The position numbers and the translations under genes were made by a program. From Thioalkalivibrio sp. (lineage in GTDB: Bacteria > Pseudomonadota > Gammaproteobacteria > Ectothiorhodospirales > Ectothiorhodospiraceae): DNA of 7,661 nucleotides. Location of the stretch: contig SKNJ01000253.1 of assembly GCA_007120575.1 (NCBI GenBank), positions 1 to 7,661 of the forward strand. The letters are read 5' to 3'. The notes under the pieces are model-generated. The model was not told where the DNA came from. It made no database searches and saw only the letters and a program-made list of their open reading frames with translations. This document shows positions 1 through 6,343 of the stretch, piece after piece. Position 1 is the stretch's first letter. Every line of letters starts with the position of its first letter.

Positions 1-2
1 AG

Positions 3-1091
3 TTCTCGCCGCACCGGTACTATCGCAACCGCCTTGCGGAGACCTACCTGCTGCGGCGCGGCAGCGAGGCCGCGGTCGATCCGCAGCCGCTGTCGGAACT
101 GCGCTCAAGCAACCCCAAGGCCCCGTACCACCTGATCAATGCCGCCGTGAACCTGCCGTCGAGCAAAGATGCGGGCCTGCGCGGGCGCAACGCCGACTTC
201 TTCCTGTTCAGCCAGGCGTACTGCGGCAGCCCGCTGCTGGGATACGCCGCGACCAACAAGGTGGAGAAGAAGGATCCGAACCTCGATCTCGGCACGGCAA
301 TGGCCGTCTCCGGAGCCGCGGCCTCGTCGCAGATGGGCACGAAAACGGTTCGGGGCCTGACGTTCTGGCTGTCGCTCCTGAACATCCGGCTCGGCTATTG
401 GCTTCCTAATCCCAGGAAGCTGGACGACGTTCCGGACGGCCTGGGTGCACGGCCCTTCTCGCTGTGGGGGGAGATGTTCGGCCGCATCGACGAGAACGGC
501 CGGTACGTGAACCTTTCCGACGGCGGGCACATCGAGAACCTCGGCATCTACGAGCTGCTGCGGCGGCGCTGCAAGTACATCATCGCCATCGACGCCGAGG
601 CGGATCCACGCCTCGAATTGCCGAGCCTAATGCAACTCATCCGGTACGCCCGCATCGACTTCGGGATCGAGATCCGCATCGACCTTGCCGATCTGCAACC
701 CAACGAATCCGGGTTCACCAAGGCCCATTTCTCCCTTGGAGAGATCGACTACGGCGGCGGGCAAGTCGGCTATCTCCTGTACATCAAGTCATCGCTGACC
801 GGGAACGAGCGGGACTACGTGCTCGACTATCGTCAGCGCCACTCGAGCTTCCCCCACGAGACGACGGCGGACCAGTTCTTCAACGAGGCCCAGTTCGAGG
901 CTTATCGCGCGCTCGGCGAGCACATCGGCAACGACCTGTTTCATGCGGAACTGCTGAAGGGTTCGGCGGGGCAGCTCAGCCTGGAGTCCTGGTTCGGCGC
1001 GCTGCGGCGCAACCTTCAGGCCGAACCCGTGGTGCGCGTTCTCCCGCTACCTCCGGCTGCGCCGCCCAACCCGTCCACCACTGTGGTCTAA
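3..1091 (+). CDS. Patatin-like phospholipase, C-terminal part (5' end outside window)
   Basis: The frame is open from the left edge, so this is the last 362 residues of a larger protein; the GTG at 147 is an internal valine, because clearly family-like sequence (FSPHRYYRNRLAETYL, YHLINAAVNL) precedes it. It resembles the C-terminal half of large bacterial patatin-like proteins of roughly 1000 residues, which cleave acyl esters of phospholipids. Visible family blocks are RGRNADFFLFSQAYCGSP, LGTAMAVSGAAASSQMG, LLNIRLGYWLPNP and NLSDGGHIENLGIYELLRRR. The Asp of DGG (codon 519-521) is the expected second member of the patatin Ser-Asp dyad; the GxSxG serine would lie upstream and cannot be checked. 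The protein ends in a proline-rich tail. The stop is 12 bases before the next start, so the two are co-transcribed. In conflict systems patatins usually serve as membrane-damaging effectors; that role here is inferred. Family call firm, function moderate. Confidence 0.88.
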   Translation, partial: FSPHRYYRNRLAETYLLRRGSEAAVDPQPLSELRSSNPKAPYHLINAAVNLPSSKDAGLRGRNADFFLFSQAYCGSPLLGYAATNKVEKKDPNLDLGTAMAVSGAAASSQMGTKTVRGLTFWLSLLNIRLGYWLPNPRKLDDVPDGLGARPFSLWGEMFGRIDENGRYVNLSDGGHIENLGIYELLRRRCKYIIAIDAEADPRLELPSLMQLIRYARIDFGIEIRIDLADLQPNESGFTKAHFSLGEIDYGGGQVGYLLYIKSSLTGNERDYVLDYRQRHSSFPHETTADQFFNEAQFEAYRALGEHIGNDLFHAELLKGSAGQLSLESWFGALRRNLQAEPVVRVLPLPPAAPPNPSTTVV

Positions 1092-1095
1092 GGGG
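1090..1095 (+). promoter_or_regulatory. Ribosome binding site deciding the DUF4062 start
   Basis: AAGGGG overlaps the TAA stop of the patatin gene and lies 8 bases before ATG 1104. The alternative GTG at 1095 would sit inside this site with no spacing, so ATG 1104 is preferred. The overlap of stop and binding site suggests termination-reinitiation coupling. Confidence 0.7.
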
Positions 1096-1103
1096 TGCCC
1101 AAC

Positions 1104-2228
1104 ATGACCCAACCGCTGACGCTGATGATCTCCAGCCGCTGCAAGGACCGAGTCGAGTTCCAGGGCCGCGCCCAGCCCATGTCGGCGGTGCGCCAGGCGA
1201 TGAAGGAGGCACTGGAGGCGACTCGCTGCTCGGAGGAGCAGATCTTCCGGGTGTGGATCCACGAGGACGAAGCCGTCAGCCCCGGAGATCAGAGCTCCTG
1301 GGACACCTGCATCAGCCACGCCCGTAAGGCCGATGTCTTTCTGGTGCTGTACAACGGCAACGCCGGTTGGCCGGGCAGCAGCGAACGCTTGGGAGACCAG
1401 ATCGGGATCTGCCATGCTGAGTTCGAGGCGGCCTACAACAAGGCTCCGGGAAAAGTCCGCAGCATCCAGTTTCCGGCCATCGCAGCGAAGCCGAAATCTC
1501 CGGATCAACGCTTTCAGGCCTATTTCGAGCGCATGGGTGTCATGGGAGCAACGGTTTCCACCGGGGAACAGGCGGTCGAGCACGCCCGGCAGGCGGCGGT
1601 GGCTGCCTTGCTGGATCTGGCGCGGGCCGGAGTCGGTGTTGCTGCCAGCGGCAGCTACTACGCGGGAGAGGCACTGGAGTGGGCACGGCTCGACTACACG
1701 GGGCGGCGAACCGTCACCACAAAGGCCGTGGTCGAGTTCCTGAGCGAGCGATTCCACGTCCGGGATCCCAGCGCCAGTAATACGGTCGTGATCCCGGTGG
1801 CCGGACAGGCAGTCGCCTTCGTCTGCGACTGCATTCCCGCGGCCCTGAGCACCGCCGCGGCACGTGAGCTGGTGGGGCAGCCGTTTCTTCGGGATCACCT
1901 GATCTGCGACGGACTGCCGAGAAAGGTCGCCGGCCCGGTCCACCTGATTGCCTGCCAGAAGGGGGTCATCGAGGCGCAGGCTCTCAGGCAACTTGGCTTT
2001 CCCGATGCCGTCACGGTCGCGGCCCCCTTCGGTGTGTATGTTGCCGATGCCGTGCAGAAAATCCAGATGGTGTTCATCGCCAACTGCCGGGACGAGACGA
2101 CCACGCGCCACCGGGTACAACGCTTCCTGCATTGGCTGGGGGAACAGGGAGAGGACCGACTGCTCGCCGAGCGGGCGAAATCCCGCCGCCGGATCGCGGA
2201 TCTGATTCGTAAGGAGCTGGGCTTCTGA
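1104..2228 (+). CDS. DUF4062 domain protein with uncharacterised C-terminal domain
   Basis: A 374-residue soluble protein without signal peptide or membrane segment. Residues 6-115 match the DUF4062 pattern: LTLMISSRCKDRVEF at the first strand, IFRVWIHEDEA around 48-57, a tryptophan and cysteine at SSWDTC, KADVFLVLYNGNAGW (75-89), then GDQIGICHAEFEAAY (97-111). The domain is known at the N-termini of STAND/NACHT proteins and in animal TEP1 and NWD1. It has a TIR-like strand-helix order, with Glu106 in CHAEFE placed where TIR enzymes carry their catalytic Glu; that comparison is mine. Residues 120-215 are largely helical. The rest (about 225-374) I do not recognise; it has hydrophobic strands, scattered cysteines (241, 243, 268, 284, 328) and a basic C-terminal helix. 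It is tightly coupled to the patatin gene and precedes the TIR-NACHT gene by 107 bases. It may be an adaptor or sensor linking the two; this is inference. Confidence 0.82.
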   Translation: MTQPLTLMISSRCKDRVEFQGRAQPMSAVRQAMKEALEATRCSEEQIFRVWIHEDEAVSPGDQSSWDTCISHARKADVFLVLYNGNAGWPGSSERLGDQIGICHAEFEAAYNKAPGKVRSIQFPAIAAKPKSPDQRFQAYFERMGVMGATVSTGEQAVEHARQAAVAALLDLARAGVGVAASGSYYAGEALEWARLDYTGRRTVTTKAVVEFLSERFHVRDPSASNTVVIPVAGQAVAFVCDCIPAALSTAAARELVGQPFLRDHLICDGLPRKVAGPVHLIACQKGVIEAQALRQLGFPDAVTVAAPFGVYVADAVQKIQMVFIANCRDETTTRHRVQRFLHWLGEQGEDRLLAERAKSRRRIADLIRKELGF

Positions 2229-2335
2229 GCCGGGGAAGGAACGAGGGCTCGCGGCCACGATCCGCGGGCGTTCCCAATGCCGACCCGCAACGGGTACAGT
2301 GCCACGGTACGAGAAACGGAGCTTTCGACGGCGCG

Positions 2336-5185
2336 ATGCCCGCTGCACCCCACGTATTCATCAGCTACCGCCGCGACGGCGCCCTGAACCAGTCATGGGC
2401 CGAGCGCATCGAGGCGCGTTTGCAGGCGGAAGGTTTCCCCGTGTGGCGCGATCAGACCGGGATCGAGCCTGGCCAGCGCTGGTCGCGCGTCATTCCGCCC
2501 GCGCTGAACGCTGCGAAGCTGGTGCTCTGCGTGGTCAGCAAGTCCCTGCTGGAAAGCGAATGGGTGGACGCTGAGCTGAACCATGCCCAGCAGCGTGACC
2601 TGCTGGTGGTCCCGCTACAGGTCGAGGCGGAATACGAACCTCCCTTCCAACTGGGCGGCGTTGCGAAGCTGGATCTGCATCAAAACGACGAAAGAGCCTG
2701 GCGGCAACTGCTTGATCTCGTCGGGCGTCACGTGCGCGACATTGGAACTACCGAGGCCGGCGGAACTCCGTTGCCGTCGCGTGAGCAGCAGCGCGACCGT
2801 GAACTCGAGTATCTGGACCGGTTGCTGTACACCGGTAGGGCCGTCGGGCAACTGGTACCGCTTTACACCGAGCTTGCGGGCGTTGAGCACCAGGCCAGAA
2901 CTCTCGCCAAGGCTCTTCCGGAAGACCTGATGCCGGTCTCGTTCCGGTTCCGGCAGTCGGCGCGTGTTGCTGAAGGAACCCGGGAGGGTGGCAAGCCTTA
3001 CAGCGATATTCTCTCGGTGTTCTCGGACTATGAGCGGGAGGGGCACAAGCCGCGCCTGGCACTGCTGGGGGAACCGGGTGCGGGCAAGAGCTTCTCCCTG
3101 CGTCGGCTGACGGCCGGTCACGCGAGTCGGGCGCTGGAGGATGCTACGGCGCCGGTCCCCCTGTTGGTTGAACTTGGGCGATGGACGGATGCGAGGCTCT
3201 CGTTCAAGGATTTCATCGGCTCCGAGATCGGGCTGCTGCGGCAGGATCTGGATGCACTCATCCACTCGGGACGCGCCTGGTTGCTGCTCGACGCGCTGAA
3301 CGAGATTCCCACGGCGCAGCAGGCGGGCAAGATCCGTCAGATCCTGCCGTGGTTGCGTGACACACGGCTTGCCGGGTTGGTGATCAGTTGCCGGGAGCGG
3401 GATTTCGTGGGAGATCTGCGGCTGGACATGGATACCCTGACCATCGAACCGCTCGATCCGCCGCGCATCTATCTGTTTGCACGACGATATCTTGAAGTGA
3501 TCGTTCCAGAAAAGGCCGAGGAAGAAACCGAACGTTTCTTCTGGCGCCTGGCAACAGGTGAGGACACCTGGGCTGCACGATGGGCTGAGAGGGAATGGCG
3601 GGAGTGGCGCGAGAGCGGGCATGAGGACTTCGGGGAGTTCTGGTACCGCAATTCGGACCGTGCGTTCGGAACCGAAATCAGCGCGCTCGGCAATGAGGCC
3701 CGCGGGTTGCTCCGGCTGGCGCGAAATCCCTATCTGCTGAACATCCTGCTGGGTTTGCACCTGAACGACCGCCTGCCTGCGCACGGGCAGGGCCGCGCGT
3801 CCATCTTCGCCGCTTTCGTGAACGACCTGCTGGCACGCGAACGGGAGCGCTACCGCAAGGCGAACGCGGGGGTCTTGCCGCCGGGCGAAGAAGGGCTGCT
3901 GGCCGGTTTGGGCGCGCTGGCCTGGAGCCTGCAGCACGCCTGCGTGGGCAGGAGCCTGGAGAGTGTCCAGACCACGATGCCGTTGTCCGAAGTCGAGGAA
4001 ACGCTGAGCCCGGTGCAGCTGAAACACGCTGCAGCGGCCAGCCTCATCGAGGTGAAGGGCTGTCAGGTGGGCTTCACCCATCAACTGCTGCAGGAGTACT
4101 TTGCGGCACTGGGCCTGAAGACCGAGATCGACAACGGACGGTCTTCGGTGCGAGATCTCTGGCCCGCCGAGCGGTGGTGGCAGCGCAAGGGGTGGGAGGA
4201 GGTCGCCAACACGCTTGCGGGCCTTTATGCCGAGGACCCCGAGCCCTTGATCGCGTGGTTCGGAGGGGCAAACCCCGATGTGCTTGCCGATGCGCTGGTC
4301 GCAAACGGGCTGGCGGCTGCGCCTCGGGAATCCCTGAAGCGTCTGAGCCGGGATTGGCTCGCGCGCATGACCGACCCTGAGCGCGAACCGAACCCCGAGG
4401 CCCGGGCGGCCCTGGGGCGCGCGGTCGGCAAGCTGGACCTCGATGATCGACGTGGCGTCGGCCTGCGCCAAGATGGTCTGCCGGACATCGACTGGGTGGA
4501 GATTCCGGGTGGGGAGTTCCTGTACGGCGAGGAAAAGGAGCTGCGGGAGTTGCCGACTTTCTGGATAGCCCGCTACCCGGTCACCAACGCCCAGTACCAG
4601 GCCTTCATCGACGCCGGCGGCTACCGCGAGGAGCGCTGGTGGCAGGGGCCGGCCGAGCGGACCGGGGTGCGGTTTGACCCGGAGTGGCGTGAGCCCAACC
4701 GCCCGAGCGAGACGGTGAGCTGGTACGAGGCGATGGCGTTTTGCCGCTGGCTGTCGGACGTATTTCGCTACGAGGTGCGCCTGCCGAAGGAAGAGGAATG
4801 GGAGAAGGCGGCACGCGGCAGCGACGGACGGGTTTACCCCTGGGGAGACGAGTACGTGCCCGGTTTCGCCAATGTCGATGAGAAGATATCCAAGGCCGGC
4901 CCAACGTATCTGGAGCAGACCACGGCGGTGGGTCTGTACCCGCAGGGGGCATCGCCCTACGGGGTGTTGGATCTGGCCGGAAACGTCTGGGAGTGGTGCC
5001 TGAACGAGTATGAACAACCGGATCGGACTGACCCCGGTGGCGACGCCCGGCGGGTGTTGCGCGGCGGCTCCTGGTTCAGCTATCCGGAGCTCGCGCGCGC
5101 CTCGCTCCGCGGCAGGTATCGTCCCGATTCCCGCGACGACGACAGCGGGTTCCGGGTGGTCTGTTGGTCCCCCAGTGCACGCTGA
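2336..5185 (+). CDS. TIR-NACHT-FGE/SUMF1-like protein (bacterial NLR-type)
   Basis: A 949-residue three-part protein. TIR, about 5-130: HVFISYRRD opens the fold, VWRDQTGIEPG follows, and SEWVDAEL carries the probable catalytic Glu80 of NAD+-cleaving TIRs. NACHT NTPase, about 235-600: Walker A GEPGAGKS at 245-252, Walker B WLLLDALNEIP with Asp319 and Glu323, a sensor-like VISCRERDF at 349-357, and a winged-helix-type FTHQLLQEYFAALGL at 580-594. FGE/SUMF1-like, about 718-943: WVEIPGGEFLYG, WIARYPVTNAQYQAFI, SWYEAMAFCRWLS, RLPKEEEWEKAARG, YPWGDEY, LDLAGNVWEWC, LRGGSW and SGFRVV. The cysteines that true formylglycine-generating enzymes carry after GGSW are absent, so it is probably a ligand-binding module in a C-type-lectin-like fold. 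Expected behaviour is sensing through the C-terminus, ATP-dependent assembly by NACHT and NAD+ depletion by TIR. The ATG at 2336 is chosen because the TIR fold begins six residues later; its GGAG at 2318-2321 is rather distant (14 bases). Architecture firm; target unknown. Confidence 0.93.
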   Translation: MPAAPHVFISYRRDGALNQSWAERIEARLQAEGFPVWRDQTGIEPGQRWSRVIPPALNAAKLVLCVVSKSLLESEWVDAELNHAQQRDLLVVPLQVEAEYEPPFQLGGVAKLDLHQNDERAWRQLLDLVGRHVRDIGTTEAGGTPLPSREQQRDRELEYLDRLLYTGRAVGQLVPLYTELAGVEHQARTLAKALPEDLMPVSFRFRQSARVAEGTREGGKPYSDILSVFSDYEREGHKPRLALLGEPGAGKSFSLRRLTAGHASRALEDATAPVPLLVELGRWTDARLSFKDFIGSEIGLLRQDLDALIHSGRAWLLLDALNEIPTAQQAGKIRQILPWLRDTRLAGLVISCRERDFVGDLRLDMDTLTIEPLDPPRIYLFARRYLEVIVPEKAEEETERFFWRLATGEDTWAARWAEREWREWRESGHEDFGEFWYRNSDRAFGTEISALGNEARGLLRLARNPYLLNILLGLHLNDRLPAHGQGRASIFAAFVNDLLARERERYRKANAGVLPPGEEGLLAGLGALAWSLQHACVGRSLESVQTTMPLSEVEETLSPVQLKHAAAASLIEVKGCQVGFTHQLLQEYFAALGLKTEIDNGRSSVRDLWPAERWWQRKGWEEVANTLAGLYAEDPEPLIAWFGGANPDVLADALVANGLAAAPRESLKRLSRDWLARMTDPEREPNPEARAALGRAVGKLDLDDRRGVGLRQDGLPDIDWVEIPGGEFLYGEEKELRELPTFWIARYPVTNAQYQAFIDAGGYREERWWQGPAERTGVRFDPEWREPNRPSETVSWYEAMAFCRWLSDVFRYEVRLPKEEEWEKAARGSDGRVYPWGDEYVPGFANVDEKISKAGPTYLEQTTAVGLYPQGASPYGVLDLAGNVWEWCLNEYEQPDRTDPGGDARRVLRGGSWFSYPELARASLRGRYRPDSRDDDSGFRVVCWSPSAR

Positions 5186-5235
5186 TCACTGGACCGCTGG
5201 TCACTGATCGCTGACCCGCCGTTCACTGTCCGCCG
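5186..5235. repeat. Three short imperfect TCACTG-type repeats after the TIR-NACHT gene
   Basis: TCACTG occurs at 5186, 5201 and 5223, each followed by a CG-containing segment: GACCGCTG, ATCGCTG and TCCGCCG. The first two copies are nearly tandem. The third runs into the terminator stem. They may be remnants of slippage or a small binding array; no function is assigned. Confidence 0.35.
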
Positions 5236-5261
5236 CCGCGTAGCGGCGGCGGCGACTTTTT
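5228..5261 (+). terminator. Rho-independent terminator of the plus-strand operon
   Basis: CCGCCGCCGC (5230-5239) pairs perfectly with GCGGCGGCGG (5243-5252) across a GTA loop. Alternatively GTC 5228-5230 pairs with GAC 5254-5256, giving 12 pairs with a two-base bulge, directly followed by TTTTT at 5257-5261. It lies 43 bases after the TIR-NACHT stop and works for the plus strand only, since the other strand has no T-tract after the stem. It separates the two convergent operons. Confidence 0.8.
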
Positions 5262-5374
5262 CATCATCCCGGCTGGCGGGACTTTCCGCATCCCGAAAAT
5301 CTTCGCCGACAGGCCGGTGATGCGACGATTCTGCCGGACACTGGACCACGGAGACAGGTTCCGGAGAAGAACCC

Positions 5375-6343
5375 TCAGCCCCGCCTGAACCAAAGCCGCC
5401 GCAAACCCCGCTCGATCAGCCCGGTGATCTCGGACACGTGCTGCGAGCGCATCAGCCGCTCGTTCTCGGCGCGGTCGAGTCCGTTGCGCGTGTCTGGCGC
5501 GTCGGTCCGGTTGAGGTCGGCCCGGTAGGCCGCGATCGCCTTCGCCAGGCGTTCGTAGCGGGCTTGGGGGGATTCTCCTCGATCGTCGGCCTGGTACTGC
5601 TGGTCCAGCAGCGCCGCGACGCCGGCATTGTGTGCGCTCTGGTGGTCGAGGGAAAAGACCAGGGGCGGCTCCGCCGTGCTGGCCAGTACCGCGTCGGCGA
5701 GTGCCCCCGCCGCGCCGCCGAAGCCCCCGGCGATGAACACCGGAATTCCTGCCTCCTGCGCCAGCATGAACTCTTCGAACAGGCCGGGCATGATCCCCGA
5801 ATAGCCGCCGGTCTTTCCGCCCAGAATGATTCGCGCCGCCAGCGGCGCGACGGGTTCGTCATCAAATGCGCGGCCGCCACCCTCGGTCATCACCTCGCGC
5901 AGCCGGCTGATGCAGCGCGCGGTCAGCAGGCTCCTCGTCTCCTCGGAGAGGGACTCCGGCGCGGTGTCGGCCGCATGCTGGGGCAGGCCGGCATCGGCCG
6001 GCGTCACCCGGATGAAGCGGCAGATGTCGAGACGCAGTGCCTCGTCGGCCCTCGACAGCCCCAGGTAGTAGGGCCAGGCCAGGAAACTGTACATTCGCCC
6101 CCGCCAGCCCCCCTGACTCTCGGCCCGGGCGAGATCGAGCAACGTCTCGGTGAATCCGCCGGGGCGCAGGTCGCCGCCATAAGCGAGGTGGACCGGCTGC
6201 TCCGAGGTGCCCAGGCGAAGCAGGACGCGGGCGATGGCGATCATCAGTTCGTGCAGATGCTCCTCGCCGTAACCCAGCCGCCCCAGGTCCGGGCTGTGCG
6301 ATATGGATATGCCGATCACACGGTCTTTCGGGTCGTTGCTCAT
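5375..6343 (-). CDS. SLOG-domain protein (LOG/Smf/DprA-TRPM-like nucleotide sensor)
   Basis: A 322-residue soluble protein. The first Rossmann-like half has VIGISISHSPDL (9-20), a helix after GYGEEHLHELMIAIARVL, and AYGGDLRPGGFTETLLDLAR (54-73). The second half has RIILGGKTGGYSGIMPG (171-187), LFEEFMLAQEAGIPVFIAGG (188-207) and FGGAAGALADAV. These glycine-rich loops and the PG..EE motif are the ligand-binding signature of the SLOG superfamily. Some SLOG domains, such as that of Thoeris ThsA, bind ADP-ribose-derived signals produced by TIR enzymes. No SIR2, nuclease or transmembrane effector is fused; after the core there is only a helical segment (about 235-310) and a basic end, RGLRRLWFRRG. 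The start ATG overlaps the stop of the upstream TIR gene (ATGA). This pairing supports a role as sensor of the TIR product; exact ligand and output are unknown. It could instead be a SLOG enzyme acting on a nucleotide. Confidence 0.85.
   Translation of the reverse strand: MSNDPKDRVIGISISHSPDLGRLGYGEEHLHELMIAIARVLLRLGTSEQPVHLAYGGDLRPGGFTETLLDLARAESQGGWRGRMYSFLAWPYYLGLSRADEALRLDICRFIRVTPADAGLPQHAADTAPESLSEETRSLLTARCISRLREVMTEGGGRAFDDEPVAPLAARIILGGKTGGYSGIMPGLFEEFMLAQEAGIPVFIAGGFGGAAGALADAVLASTAEPPLVFSLDHQSAHNAGVAALLDQQYQADDRGESPQARYERLAKAIAAYRADLNRTDAPDTRNGLDRAENERLMRSQHVSEITGLIERGLRRLWFRRG

Noticed and set aside
2271..2300. Possible sigma70-type promoter before the TIR-NACHT gene (TTCCCA, 18 bases, TACAGT)
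   Set aside because: Each element matches only four of six consensus bases, which is common by chance; transcription from the upstream genes is an adequate explanation.
2229..2335. Terminator in the gap between the DUF4062 and TIR-NACHT genes
   Set aside because: The only hairpin seen (CGCGG with CCGCG) has five pairs and no T-tract.
1047..2348. Minus-strand open frame of 433 codons opposite the DUF4062 gene
   Set aside because: Low-complexity, Arg/Gly/His-rich translation typical of antisense of a GC-rich gene; it would also overlap the real gene completely.
2615..5017. Long minus-strand open frame (800 codons) opposite the TIR-NACHT gene
   Set aside because: GC-rich antisense shadow; its translation has no recognisable domain, while the plus strand shows three clear domains.
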